From positions 576,511 through 640,510 of the forward strand of contig CALSSL010000001.1 in NCBI GenBank assembly GCA_943789005.1: 64,000 nucleotides of DNA, read 5' to 3'. Under the pieces are notes generated by a model. The model was not told where the DNA came from. It made no database searches and saw only the letters and a program-made list of their open reading frames with translations. The translations under genes and the position numbers were made by a program. How positions within the stretch are numbered: the first letter of the stretch is position 1; each line of letters starts with the position of its first letter. Source of the stretch: an uncultured SAR86 cluster bacterium (GTDB lineage Bacteria; Pseudomonadota; Gammaproteobacteria; Magnimaribacterales; D2472). Below are positions 10,588 to 20,555 of this stretch, piece by piece.

Positions 10588-11381
10588 GCTCTTTTCCTTG
10601 AGTAAAACAATATTATAAATCCTATTATTATCATAGGAATACAAAGGATTTGGCCCATACTTAAAAAATTATAAGCAACGTATCCAATATGAGCATCCGG
10701 TTGCCTAAAGAACTCTATCACAAACCTTATAAGGCCATAGAATATTAAAAAGAATGAACACACTACCCCATGAGAACTTGCAATTCTATTCACAAAAAAA
10801 AGTAACCCAAAAAGTATCAACCCCTCTCCTAAACTTTCATAGAGTTGAGAAGGATGTCTTAATAATCCGAAAGGGTCGGTAGGAAAAATAAAACCCCAGT
10901 CTCCATTTGTTTCTTTGCCATATAATTCTCCATTAAGAAAATTACCAATTCTAACCAAACCAAGACCTATTGGCATTGAAAGAGCCACACCATCCATAAG
11001 TCTAAAAAAGTCTAGGTTATTTTTTTTAGCAAATATTAAAAAACTTATAACAACTCCTATTAATCCTCCATGAAAGCTCAATCCTCCTTGCCAAACATAA
11101 AAGAGTGACAACGGATTGCTTAAGAGTTGGTCAATGCCATAAAAAAGCATATAGCCAACTCTACCGCCACACATTGCACCAATAAAAAGACCATAAAGAA
11201 AAACTAGATCATTAACTTTTTCATGATTTATACCTAATTCAATAATAATCTCGTTCGATCTTAAATAAAGATATATAAACACCGCAGATAATAACCATGT
11301 AACAGCATAGTACTGAATCTTAAGCGGACCTATGTCTATAAGAGAGGGATTATTAAAAAAATCTGATAGCTCAATTATCAT
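10584..11381 (-). CDS. lgt: Prolipoprotein diacylglyceryl transferase
   Basis: GGLSFHGGLIG and VRIGNFLNGELYGKET. Confidence 0.97.
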   Translation of the reverse strand: MIIELSDFFNNPSLIDIGPLKIQYYAVTWLLSAVFIYLYLRSNEIIIELGINHEKVNDLVFLYGLFIGAMCGGRVGYMLFYGIDQLLSNPLSLFYVWQGGLSFHGGLIGVVISFLIFAKKNNLDFFRLMDGVALSMPIGLGLVRIGNFLNGELYGKETNGDWGFIFPTDPFGLLRHPSQLYESLGEGLILFGLLFFVNRIASSHGVVCSFFLIFYGLIRFVIEFFRQPDAHIGYVAYNFLSMGQILCIPMIIIGFIILFYSRKRA

Positions 11382-12163
11382 AATGCAATCATATATATTG
11401 ATATTAAAAGCATTAAAGATACCATAAGTTTTTTCAAAATGTGATCAGAAACATAATGCGCAATAGCGGCACCATACTTTGCTGAAATAATGCTTGTAAC
11501 GGTTATTCCAAATAAAGCTGGAAGATAAATATACCCTAATGTAAAGCTCGGCAAGCTCTCATTTGAGATTCCTAAAATAAAATATCCTAGCGCTCCAAAA
11601 AAAGCAATTGGAATACCGCATGCTGCAGAAGTTCCAACACTTGAAGTCATGCTTAGTCCCAAAGATTTAAAATAAGGAACAGAAAATATACCTCCACCAA
11701 TACCCAGAATTGATGAGAGAAACCCAATACCTGTCCCGACAATATAAGACCCTTTAGAAAAATTATTTTTTATAGAGAGAGTAAAATTAAAACTAATCTG
11801 CATTGCCATAATTAATGCAAAAGTCCCAATAATGATCTTTAAAAGGTTTCCATTAAGCTGAACTGCAAACATGGAACCTAATAAAGCTCCCAGTATTATT
11901 CCTAAGGCAACTTGTTTGAATAGAGTAAAGTTAATAGCTTGTTTTTTTTTATGAGCATTAGCAGATGAGAGTCCTGTAAAAAATATACAAGCAAGAGAAG
12001 TTCCGATAGCCAAATGAATAATTATGCTTTCATCAAACCCGTAGCTCATAAAAGAGGCAACCAAAACAGGAACTATAATAATGCCCCCTCCGATACCAAA
12101 CATACCGGCAATCAAACCAGAGAAAACTCCTAATACAGTGAATAATATAAATTCTTCAATCAT
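11378..12163 (-). CDS. TauE/SafE-family sulfite/anion exporter-like membrane protein
   Basis: Two GIGGGII/GIGGGIF repeats with TM helices. Confidence 0.9.
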   Translation of the reverse strand: MIEEFILFTVLGVFSGLIAGMFGIGGGIIIVPVLVASFMSYGFDESIIIHLAIGTSLACIFFTGLSSANAHKKKQAINFTLFKQVALGIILGALLGSMFAVQLNGNLLKIIIGTFALIMAMQISFNFTLSIKNNFSKGSYIVGTGIGFLSSILGIGGGIFSVPYFKSLGLSMTSSVGTSAACGIPIAFFGALGYFILGISNESLPSFTLGYIYLPALFGITVTSIISAKYGAAIAHYVSDHILKKLMVSLMLLISIYMIAL

Positions 12164-12643
12164 GACTTAGCTCCTTAGAGAACTCATGTCGGAGCTCCAT
12201 AAGAACTGAACGATAAACTTCTTTTTTAAAATCAACAATAGTATGTAAGGGTACCAATAAGGAACCCACTTATAATCAATAAATTCATTATCTGGATCGT
12301 TTTCAAAACTTATATCAATATCTTTCAACAATTTAAACATAAACCATTTTTGTTTTTGGCCTTTAAATTCTTTTTTTAAGAAATGGCTCTTTCTTTTTTC
12401 TTTTGGAATATCGTATTTTATCCAATTCCTTGTTGAAGACAGTAACTTAGTATCGTTGCTTTTTATTCCCACCTCTTCAAAAAGTTCTCGCTTAGATGCT
12501 TTAATAGGACTTTCTCCCTCATCTATACCTCCTTGTGGAAATTGCCAGCTATCTATATTTTTTCTTTTGCATAGAAGCAATTTGCCTTTATCATTGAATA
12601 TAACAATACCAACGTTTAATCTGTATCCTGGTTCATTAATCAT
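12156..12643 (-). CDS. rppH: RNA pyrophosphohydrolase (Nudix); C-terminus requires a frameshift correction near 12247
   Basis: GYRLNVGIVIFNDKGKLLLCKRKNIDSWQFPQGGIDEGESP and Nudix box. Track ORF stops at 12167 in a non-homologous tail; the alternate frame gives LHTIVDFKKEVYRSVLMELRHEFSKELSHD*. Confidence 0.9.
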
Positions 12644-12660
12644 TATTAGAGTATGTTTTT

Positions 12661-13323
12661 ATGAAAAGAAATTTAGCAATATTTGATTTAGATAATACCA
12701 TTCTTAATGGCGATTCTGATTATTCGTGGATTAATTTTTTAATAGAACAGGGTGTTGTTGATAAAGAAGAATATGAGAAAAAAAATAAATACTTCTACGA
12801 TCAATATTACAAAGGAAAGCTTGACTATGATGAATGGACAGAATTTTCTCTCACAACAGTCAAAGGTAAAAAACCAGAAGAAATTGCAGATCTTTTATCT
12901 AATTTTCTTAGCTCTGTGATAGAGCCAATGGTAAATATTTACGCATTAAGACTTCTGCATGAACATAATCACAACAATGACATTATGTTGCTTGCATCAG
13001 CTACCAACTCGGTAATAGTAAAGCCTATTGCTAGAAGATTAGGTTTTAAAAACATTGTTTCGACTGAAGTAGAAATTATTGATGGGTTTTATACTGGTAA
13101 GGTTTCAGGCATTCCAGCATTGGGCGAGGGTAAGCTAGTAAAAGTTAAAGAATGGATGTCTAAAAATAATATCAATGATTTTCATGATACAACTTTTTAT
13201 TCCGACTCTATTAATGATTTACCCTTAATGGCTGAAGTTAACAAAGCAGTCGCCGTAAATCCTGATGATCTTCTCAGAGAAGAATGTGATTCTAGATCTT
13301 GGGAGGTTATTGACCTACCTTAG
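12661..13323 (+). CDS. HAD-superfamily IB hydrolase (SerB-like)
   Basis: AIFDLDNTILNGDSD motif, FYSDSINDLPLM. Confidence 0.92.
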   Translation: MKRNLAIFDLDNTILNGDSDYSWINFLIEQGVVDKEEYEKKNKYFYDQYYKGKLDYDEWTEFSLTTVKGKKPEEIADLLSNFLSSVIEPMVNIYALRLLHEHNHNNDIMLLASATNSVIVKPIARRLGFKNIVSTEVEIIDGFYTGKVSGIPALGEGKLVKVKEWMSKNNINDFHDTTFYSDSINDLPLMAEVNKAVAVNPDDLLREECDSRSWEVIDLP

Positions 13324-14558
13324 CTTTTGCCTTCAATTCTATCTGCCACCATCTGGGCAGTTTGAGCACTTAAAGTCCAACCCAAATGCCCGTGACCAGT
13401 GTGATAATAGATTCCCTTCATTTTACTTTCTCTAGTAATGGGCATCATGTTTGGCGTCATTGGTCTTAATCCAGCCCATGGCGTATATGTCTCTGTACTA
13501 ACGTTTGGAAAGTATTTTTCTACCCATTTTAGTAAAGGCCTTATTCTATCTTGTCTTATATCTGTATTAATCCCAGCTAATTCAGCAGTTCCGGCAACCC
13601 TAAATCTATTACCAAGTCTACTTGCAACAATTTTTACAGGTTGATCTATAAGTGAAACTGTCGGAGCACATTTTTTTGAGATTTCATCTTTAAGATCAAT
13701 AGTGATACTGTAGCCCTTAACAGGATATACATTCATTTTATCACCAAGCCTATTAGCAAATTTCTGTGTACCAACTCCTGCACAAATAACAACATTATCA
13801 AATGCTTCATTTATTAGTTCATTCTCATTCCTCATTGTCAAAACGAGTTGATTTTTTTGTCTTGTTATATGCTCTACAGTTGTATTAAGTTGCAGATTCG
13901 CAGAGTATTTTTCTACCAAAACTTGTTCAAGACTAGTACAAAATTTATGAATGTCGCCGCTTGCATCAGACTTTGTATATATTCCTCCTAAGATTTTTTC
14001 ATAGTTTTTATTATTTTCAAAAGCTGGCTCTAGATTCTTAACCTCTTCAGTCGTCAGTATGTCCCATTCCATTCCTTCTTGGTTCAGCCATGAAGCCTTT
14101 TCTTTATCTAATTTGAACTCTTTTTTAGAGTCGTAGAATCTTAAAATACCTTTTTTTAACAACTCAAATTCAATGCCTTCTTCATCAGCTATTTTGAAAT
14201 ATATTTCTCTAGCTTTTTTAGCCATATCTATTGTTTCTAATGTATTTTTCTTATGTTCTCCTTTAAAAGTTGCCATCAAAAATCCAAACATCCATTTATA
14301 CTTTTGAATTTCTGGTGATGGATTGAACAATAGTGGGGCATCGGGTTTAAACATCCACTTAATGCCACTGATTACATTTTTTGTAGTATTCCAAGTTTCG
14401 GCATTACTAGCACTAAGTTGCCCACCATTAGCATAGCTTGTTGCCATAGCTGGATATCTTCTGTAATCAATAATTGTTACGTTATGACCTCTTTTCAAGA
14501 GAGCATGGGCGGTAGTTGTACCAGCTATTCCAGCGCCAATGACTGCAATTTTTTTCAT
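13320..14558 (-). CDS. dadA: D-amino acid dehydrogenase (FAD-dependent)
   Basis: VIGAGIAGTTTAHALLKRGHNVTIID, GLRPMTPNMMPI, GHGHLGWTLSAQTAQMVAD. Confidence 0.9.
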   Translation of the reverse strand: MKKIAVIGAGIAGTTTAHALLKRGHNVTIIDYRRYPAMATSYANGGQLSASNAETWNTTKNVISGIKWMFKPDAPLLFNPSPEIQKYKWMFGFLMATFKGEHKKNTLETIDMAKKAREIYFKIADEEGIEFELLKKGILRFYDSKKEFKLDKEKASWLNQEGMEWDILTTEEVKNLEPAFENNKNYEKILGGIYTKSDASGDIHKFCTSLEQVLVEKYSANLQLNTTVEHITRQKNQLVLTMRNENELINEAFDNVVICAGVGTQKFANRLGDKMNVYPVKGYSITIDLKDEISKKCAPTVSLIDQPVKIVASRLGNRFRVAGTAELAGINTDIRQDRIRPLLKWVEKYFPNVSTETYTPWAGLRPMTPNMMPITRESKMKGIYYHTGHGHLGWTLSAQTAQMVADRIEGKS

Positions 14559-14644
14559 GACATATTGTCTCAGCAATTAAGCTTAAAATCGATAGACAAA
14601 AAGAAAAGATTCTTTTTTTTTAATAAAAACTCCGATACAATCTA

Positions 14645-14663
14645 AATAAGAATCGTTCTCATT
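14645..14663 (+). promoter_or_regulatory. Fur-box-like operator upstream of FTR1 permease
   Basis: AATAAGAATCGTTCTCATT, 17/19 to the symmetric form AATGAGAATCATTCTCATT; just downstream of a -10-like TACAAT (14636-14641). Confidence 0.6.
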
Positions 14664-14686
14664 TAAAAATACCCCAAGGAAATCCT

Positions 14687-15526
14687 ATGAGTGAATTTAT
14701 TATAGTTTTCAGAGAAGTATTAGAAGCCTCTTTGGTTGTAGGCATAATTTATTTAATTCTAGAAAAATCTAATCAACTTAGTCATATGTTTCAGCTTTGG
14801 ATGGGTGTTTTAGCTGCCATAGTTGCAAGTATTATAGTTGGGTATCTTGTTCTAATAGCTAAAGATTCTTTGGGAAATGATTCAACAGCAGCTCTATTTG
14901 AGGGAACATTTTTATACCTAACCGCATTTTTGATATGGTATGTGATATTTTGGCTATCTAAGCACGTTGGTGACAGAAAAGAGCTTGAAGGCAAAACCTT
15001 AAGCGCAATTAAGCTTTCATCATGGGGTGTTTTTTTTGTGGTCTTCTTTGCAATTCTAAGAGAGGGATTCGAAACTGCAGTATTTTTAATTTCTAGCTTC
15101 TCCATTACTGGCTCTTTTTCGTATCTTGGTTTTTTTATTGGAGGAGCTCTAGCAATTTTAATTGGTTATTTTATTGTTCTTCAGGGCAGGAAAATTAACT
15201 TACGATATGTTTTTAAATATACAACTCTTTTATTAGTATTCTTGTCTGCTGGAATGATTGCTTATGGAACTCATGAATTTGAAGAATATTTAGTTAAATC
15301 TGAGCAAATAGAAAAAACTGAGATATACAGGCCTTGGAACATTTTAGAGCCACAAACAAGCTCTGATGGATCTAAGACTTATCATCCATTTCATGATAAA
15401 GGTTCTGTTGGAGTCTTCTTAAAAGGTTTTTTTGGCTACAACAGTAACCCTAATATCCCTGAAGTTGTTTTGTGGGTTTGCGCTCTATTTTTTGGACTAA
15501 ATATGTGGCGGAGATTTTATTTCTAA
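14687..15526 (+). CDS. FTR1-family high-affinity iron permease
   Basis: Two REXXE-type motifs (FREVLEASLVVG, LREGFETAVFL), 7 TM-like. Confidence 0.93.
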   Translation: MSEFIIVFREVLEASLVVGIIYLILEKSNQLSHMFQLWMGVLAAIVASIIVGYLVLIAKDSLGNDSTAALFEGTFLYLTAFLIWYVIFWLSKHVGDRKELEGKTLSAIKLSSWGVFFVVFFAILREGFETAVFLISSFSITGSFSYLGFFIGGALAILIGYFIVLQGRKINLRYVFKYTTLLLVFLSAGMIAYGTHEFEEYLVKSEQIEKTEIYRPWNILEPQTSSDGSKTYHPFHDKGSVGVFLKGFFGYNSNPNIPEVVLWVCALFFGLNMWRRFYF

Positions 15527-16425
15527 GAATCTAATTGATCCATATTTTTAATAGCTTTACTCATCTGCCTTTCTCTTGTTGAATGTTCATTAACAGCCTT
15601 GATCATTGCATCTGCTTTTTTTAGCAGATCATCAGTAGAGCTTCCAAATTTCTCAAATTCCTTTTTTAATTTTCCAAATTCTTCCATAATTTCACTAGCT
15701 CTGTTATTGAGCGCTAGGGTTCTAAACCCCATATGAACACTAATTAAATAGGCTGCAAGTGAATTAGGCCCCATTATTAGAACTCTAGAATCTCTAAAAA
15801 TAGTTTCTCTAATATTTCCAATTGAATCAATTAATTGCATAAGCGATTCACTTGGGATATACATAATACCCAAATCTATTGTGATGCCTGATTGAATATA
15901 TTTTTCTTGAATATCAGAAGCATCTTTTATCACATGCCTTTTGATGTCATCAATTGATTTCTTAATCATTCTTTCATCAGATTGCTCTAAGGATAGCAAA
16001 TAACTGTCATATAGACCTGATGGAAACTTTGCATCGATTGGCAACAATAAACCTTCGGGCATTTTAAGAACAAATTCGACTCTTTTGCCCGATCCCTTTA
16101 TAACCTCAGCATTTTTATAATATTGATTTGAATGAAAGATATCCTGCATTATTGCTTCCAAAGACCATTCTCCAAATTTACCAGCAAGAGTACCACCAGA
16201 TAGATATCTTCTTAGCTTATCTAGTGGGTCTTGAAATGATTGAATATCTTTTGTTAGAACCGAAAGAGTGTCTTCTTGTCTCTCTATTGCCTTATCAATA
16301 TCCTTAATAGATTCTTCATTTTGTAATTTAATAGGATCACTTTTTGTATGCAAATAAATTATTCCTATCAATAAAATAATAATAATTATTAACAATGTAG
16401 AAACGACCCAAAGATTCATAATCAA
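15523..16425 (-). CDS. rmuC: RmuC-family DNA recombination protein (short form)
   Basis: GKFGEWSLEAIMQDIF, LLPIDAKFPSGLYDSY, MGPNSLAAYL. Confidence 0.9.
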   Translation of the reverse strand: MIMNLWVVSTLLIIIIILLIGIIYLHTKSDPIKLQNEESIKDIDKAIERQEDTLSVLTKDIQSFQDPLDKLRRYLSGGTLAGKFGEWSLEAIMQDIFHSNQYYKNAEVIKGSGKRVEFVLKMPEGLLLPIDAKFPSGLYDSYLLSLEQSDERMIKKSIDDIKRHVIKDASDIQEKYIQSGITIDLGIMYIPSESLMQLIDSIGNIRETIFRDSRVLIMGPNSLAAYLISVHMGFRTLALNNRASEIMEEFGKLKKEFEKFGSSTDDLLKKADAMIKAVNEHSTRERQMSKAIKNMDQLDS

Positions 16426-16495
16426 TGTCCAGGAAAAATTTAAAACCTATACATAATATATACCACTTACAACTTTATCCTATAAAATAAACGGT

Positions 16496-17698
16496 ATGTT
16501 AGAGTCTATTTTAACTCATTTTGCAGAAATCAAAGCTAGAGGCCTATCTATTGATATTACTAGGGGCAAGCCAGACTCCTATCAATTAGATTTGTCTAAT
16601 GAACTACTTAAGATGGATGTAGAACCTTTTGATGGTGATGTTGATTTAAGGAATTACGGAGAGCCTTTTGGTATTTCTGATGCTAGACAGCTTGGCGCAG
16701 ATGTTCTTTGCGCCCCTAAAGAAAACATAATAACAGGGGAGCAATCCAGCCTATTACTTTCATATCAAATGATTCTAGCAAAATATTTATTCGACAATCC
16801 TACTGCTTGGAAAGATTTAGATAGCCCAAAATTTATTTGCCCGGTGCCTGGATTTGATAGGCATTTTAGAATGCTTGAAGATTTTGGAATAGAGATGATT
16901 AGCGTACCTTTGATTGAGGAGGGCATTGATATTCAAAAATTTGAAGAAACATTAGATTCTAATGCAAATGTAATGGGTGTCATATGTGTTCCTAGGCACT
17001 CAAACCCATCAGGCGAGGTTTATTCAGATCAAAATATAATAAATATTTTTCAAGCTGGAAAAGCATACTCAGATAACTTCCTTTTTCTTTTTGATAATGC
17101 TTATTTAGTCCATGATTTCATGCCAACCAGAGAACAAACTCCAGTATGGAGGTTGGCTGAAGATACTAAAACCATGAATCAAGCGGTGGTTGTAACTTCT
17201 TTTTCTAAAGTAACTTTTGGTGGTGGGGGCCTGTCTTTTATGGCTGCTAGCGGTGCTAATTTAGAACTTATAAAAAGAATAAGAGGCTCGATGGTTATCT
17301 GTCCAGATAAGATCAATCAGAAAAGGCATACTCAGTTTTTTTCTGGCTTAAATGATATAAAAAATCATATGATTAAACATGCTGAGTTAATCAGGCCTAA
17401 ATTTGAAATAGCATATAAGGCATTAAGGAAACTTGATAAACACTTTGGTAATTTTTCTGAACCAACAGGAGGATATTTCATAACCTTCATATCAAAAAAA
17501 CCAACAGCTTCAAGAATAGTTGAGTTGTGTAAGGAGGCTGGAGTTCTTCTGACACCTGCGGGTGCAACTCATCCATATGGAAAAGATCCTAACAACAGCA
17601 CGCTGAGAATAGCGCCTACATTTATTGATGAACAAGAATTAGAAGTGGCAATGGATGTTTTTATAACAGCTGTTCAAATAGCACATTTAGAAACTTGA
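16496..17698 (+). CDS. PLP-dependent aminotransferase (class I, PF12897-like)
   Basis: ITRGKPDSYQLDLS, SFSKVTFGGGGLSF PLP-lysine region, CVPRHSNPSGEVY. Confidence 0.88.
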   Translation: MLESILTHFAEIKARGLSIDITRGKPDSYQLDLSNELLKMDVEPFDGDVDLRNYGEPFGISDARQLGADVLCAPKENIITGEQSSLLLSYQMILAKYLFDNPTAWKDLDSPKFICPVPGFDRHFRMLEDFGIEMISVPLIEEGIDIQKFEETLDSNANVMGVICVPRHSNPSGEVYSDQNIINIFQAGKAYSDNFLFLFDNAYLVHDFMPTREQTPVWRLAEDTKTMNQAVVVTSFSKVTFGGGGLSFMAASGANLELIKRIRGSMVICPDKINQKRHTQFFSGLNDIKNHMIKHAELIRPKFEIAYKALRKLDKHFGNFSEPTGGYFITFISKKPTASRIVELCKEAGVLLTPAGATHPYGKDPNNSTLRIAPTFIDEQELEVAMDVFITAVQIAHLET

Positions 17699-17699
17699 T

Positions 17700-18032
17700 T
17701 TAATTTTTAGCTTTGCTATGCGGCTTATAGCTTGATCCATTAAAGCTTTCAAATATTTCCTTAATTCCAGGATGATTACATGGTTTTTTTGAATCATCTA
17801 TTAATAAATTTTGTTCAGAAACATATGCTATATAAAAAATTTCTTCATTTTCTGCAAACAGATGATAAAAAGGTTGTTCTTTTATTGGTCTAATCTGTTC
17901 TGGTATTGCTAAGTACCATTCTTCAGTGTTATTAAACTCAGGATCTAGATCAAATATAACCCCTCTAAAGTTTAAAAATCGATGTTTTACTATATTTCCT
18001 ATAGAAAACTTTGCTTCTACTAGTTTCTGCAT
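17700..18032 (-). CDS. hspQ: HspQ/YccV-like heat-shock (hemimethylated-DNA-binding family) protein
   Basis: FSIGNIVKHRFLNFRGVIFDLDPEF ... QPFYHLFAENE ... YVSEQNLL. Confidence 0.88.
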   Translation of the reverse strand: MQKLVEAKFSIGNIVKHRFLNFRGVIFDLDPEFNNTEEWYLAIPEQIRPIKEQPFYHLFAENEEIFYIAYVSEQNLLIDDSKKPCNHPGIKEIFESFNGSSYKPHSKAKN

Positions 18033-18068
18033 TATATTTATAAATTAAACCATTTTAGGAAAAATGTC

Positions 18069-18395
18069 ATGACAGAAAATTTTTTAGTTGTGTCTGCGAA
18101 TGATTTAGCAGGTATAGAAATTAAAGAGCACATAGGCGTAGTCCAAGGCAGCACAGTCAGGTCACGAAATATTGGCTCAGATATTTTCGCAAGACTTAAA
18201 AACTTGGTTGGAGGAGAGTTGGTTGGCTATTCCAAGCTTCTTGCAACTTCTAGAGAGCAAGCTTATAAAAGAATGATAGAAGATGCTGAGGCCAAAGGAG
18301 CTGATGCTGTTGTTTGCTTCCGGTTTCAAACCTCTACCATTACTGAGGGTGCTTCTGAAATTCTTGCTTATGGCACGGGCGTAAAATATAAATAA
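18069..18395 (+). CDS. YbjQ-family protein
   Basis: GVVQGSTVRSRNIGSDIFARLKNLVGGELVGYSKLLATSREQA. Confidence 0.88.
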   Translation: MTENFLVVSANDLAGIEIKEHIGVVQGSTVRSRNIGSDIFARLKNLVGGELVGYSKLLATSREQAYKRMIEDAEAKGADAVVCFRFQTSTITEGASEILAYGTGVKYK

Positions 18396-18404
18396 GGATA
18401 AATT

Positions 18405-18629
18405 ATGAATAAAACTGAGAAAGTAGCTTTCAGAGAGGCTGTAATAGTTGTGCTTATGGGAGCAGTTATAAATTTCCCACTTCAAACATTCTTATTATGG
18501 TTAACGATTGATAACTGGAGCTGGTCCAACCCATTAACTATTTCTATTTTTACCCAATCTATTCTTACTTTTGTAGCGTTGTTAAGGGTGTACTCAATTA
18601 GGATGAGATTTCAAAGAGGAAAGTTTTAG
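18405..18629 (+). CDS. Small two-TM hypothetical protein
   Basis: Open frame with two hydrophobic stretches directly behind the YbjQ gene. Confidence 0.6.
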   Translation: MNKTEKVAFREAVIVVLMGAVINFPLQTFLLWLTIDNWSWSNPLTISIFTQSILTFVALLRVYSIRMRFQRGKF

Positions 18630-18632
18630 AAA

Positions 18633-19007
18633 TTAATCTTTTTTAGCTTCTTTCTTTTTGTTATGATCCTGATGTCGCTTCTTCATTTTCATTTTTATTC
18701 TGCGTTCAATCATATCTTTGCACCAAACGTCATAAACTGTTGAGTAATTGGCAGCTAAATCAGCCAAAGCGATCGCTTCAGTCCACTTTTCTTCATTCCA
18801 TGACTTATCTTTTTTGTCGCCATGCTCTTCAATTTCATCAAAAACACTATCAGCTGCAGATAAAAAGAATATCACCCCAGCTTTAGTTTCCATGCATTGT
18901 TCATTATTCATAATTTTATTGGGATGATCTTTTTGCTTATCAACATGACCATCGGCATCCGCAAAGCCTGCCATTAGAATTATTATTAGCGCTCCAAGTC
19001 TTATCAT
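18633..19007 (-). CDS. Hypothetical secreted protein with Lys/His-rich C-terminal tail
   Basis: Signal peptide-like N-terminus; tail IKMKMKKRHQDHNKKKEAKKD. Confidence 0.65.
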   Translation of the reverse strand: MIRLGALIIILMAGFADADGHVDKQKDHPNKIMNNEQCMETKAGVIFFLSAADSVFDEIEEHGDKKDKSWNEEKWTEAIALADLAANYSTVYDVWCKDMIERRIKMKMKKRHQDHNKKKEAKKD

Positions 19008-19134
19008 TTTATCTCTCCAATATATGCTTAATTATATAGAGTAAATAATTTACAAAAAGTTCAAAAAAAACATTTACATTTAAAAAAAAACAATCATAAT
19101 TCGCGAATATTTATACTCATAGGCATAATTCTTT

Positions 19135-19413
19135 TTGTCTATCAGTATGACTATCCTAGAATTTATTCAGATTGGTAGTGTTTTTTTCGGTACTTTGATA
19201 GCCGCGCCTCTTATTGTCTCAAAGAAATATAATAAGAGATTAATAGGCTTGATTGCAGTTGCCGCGGGAAGCATGCTTGCAATGATTGTTCAGCTTAATG
19301 CCGGACTATATTATTTTTTCTTTGCTTCTGCTTTTTGGCTATTAAATTCTGCTCATGCTATTAGAAAAATGGTCAGAACAAGTAAAAGCTATGCTAATTT
19401 AAAAAATCTTTAA
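19135..19413 (+). CDS. Small membrane hypothetical protein
   Basis: Open frame (TTG 19135 or ATG 19147), three TM-like segments. Confidence 0.6.
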   Translation: MSISMTILEFIQIGSVFFGTLIAAPLIVSKKYNKRLIGLIAVAAGSMLAMIVQLNAGLYYFFFASAFWLLNSAHAIRKMVRTSKSYANLKNL

Positions 19414-20062
19414 ATTTTAATATTGAATGGCTGTTTGAGCTTTCATTCATAGCTTCAACCATTTTCTTTGCAACATCAGACGCTTTAGCAAACCTTAGGT
19501 CTGATAACGGACCTCTCATTAAAGGGTCTAAGACCTTGGCTCCAAGCTCAATAATAGGCACTTCAATAGCTACTTTCTGATTTGGTCTGCTTCCTAATAG
19601 ATGGCTAGGTTGAGCATAAACTATTTTCTCATAACCTATTTCTTTTATTGAGTTTTCCATCTTCCCTTTGGTCTGAAGATAAAAATTACTCGAATTTATA
19701 TCTGCGCCAACCGCAGAAACTATAGCAATTGACCTTGCTCCCATATCAAATGCTTTTTTAGCGATGTTATAAACAAGGTCATGATCCACCTTAAAAAATT
19801 CTTTTCTTTTACTATTTTTTACATGAATTAATTCAAAAGTTGTTAATCTCATCCCAATAGCAATATAAACATGATCAAATATTGGGAAGTTAAGATTATT
19901 AATCTCATCAAAATCAACAATAATTTCCTTAGTATTATGTGATAAATGCTCCAGAGGAGATCTTGTAAATAAAGTTATATCTTGATCTCTTCCATTTAGA
20001 TTTTCCAGTATCTCACTTCCAACGAGACCAGAAGCGCCAACTAACAACGATTTAATTTTCAT
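19394..20062 (-). CDS. NAD(P)-binding oxidoreductase (SDR-like, HTATIP2-type)
   Basis: LLVGASGLVGSEILENL, IAIVSAVGADINSSNFYLQTKGKMENSI. Confidence 0.82.
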   Translation of the reverse strand: MKIKSLLVGASGLVGSEILENLNGRDQDITLFTRSPLEHLSHNTKEIIVDFDEINNLNFPIFDHVYIAIGMRLTTFELIHVKNSKRKEFFKVDHDLVYNIAKKAFDMGARSIAIVSAVGADINSSNFYLQTKGKMENSIKEIGYEKIVYAQPSHLLGSRPNQKVAIEVPIIELGAKVLDPLMRGPLSDLRFAKASDVAKKMVEAMNESSNSHSILKFKDFLN

Positions 20063-20555
20063 TACCCAATATTCTTAATGCTATTAAATTCACAAGTTCA
20101 TCGATAGAAAGTGTTCCATCTAATGTACTTTGAGCCCATTTTTCATACATTGGCTTTCTTTCCAAATACACATCCTCAATTGGTGTTCCAATTGGAGCTG
20201 CTAGACCTCTCTCTTGACCACTACCAATTCTTTTCTTGATTACTTCTAAGGGAACCGATATATAAATAACCTCTGTGAAGGAGCTTAAATATTTCATAGA
20301 TTTATCTGAGTAAATTGCACTTCCTCCAGTTGAAATAATGTGTGAATTATTACTTAGATTTAAAATGATCCCCTCTTCAGCCAATCTAACAAATTTATAG
20401 CCTTTGTCTTTTTTTAATTCTTCCAATGATTGATTAAATTTTTGTTCTATTAACATATCAGTATCAATGCACTCGATACCAATTTTATTTGATAGCGCTC
20501 TTCCAAGAGTGGATTTTCCACAACCAGCCATTCCAATAAAAGTTATCTTATTCAT
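20052..20555 (-). CDS. aroK: Shikimate kinase
   Basis: ITFIGMAGCGKSTLGRALS, DTDMLIEQKF, STGGSAIY. Confidence 0.88.
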   Translation of the reverse strand: MNKITFIGMAGCGKSTLGRALSNKIGIECIDTDMLIEQKFNQSLEELKKDKGYKFVRLAEEGIILNLSNNSHIISTGGSAIYSDKSMKYLSSFTEVIYISVPLEVIKKRIGSGQERGLAAPIGTPIEDVYLERKPMYEKWAQSTLDGTLSIDELVNLIALRILGNEN

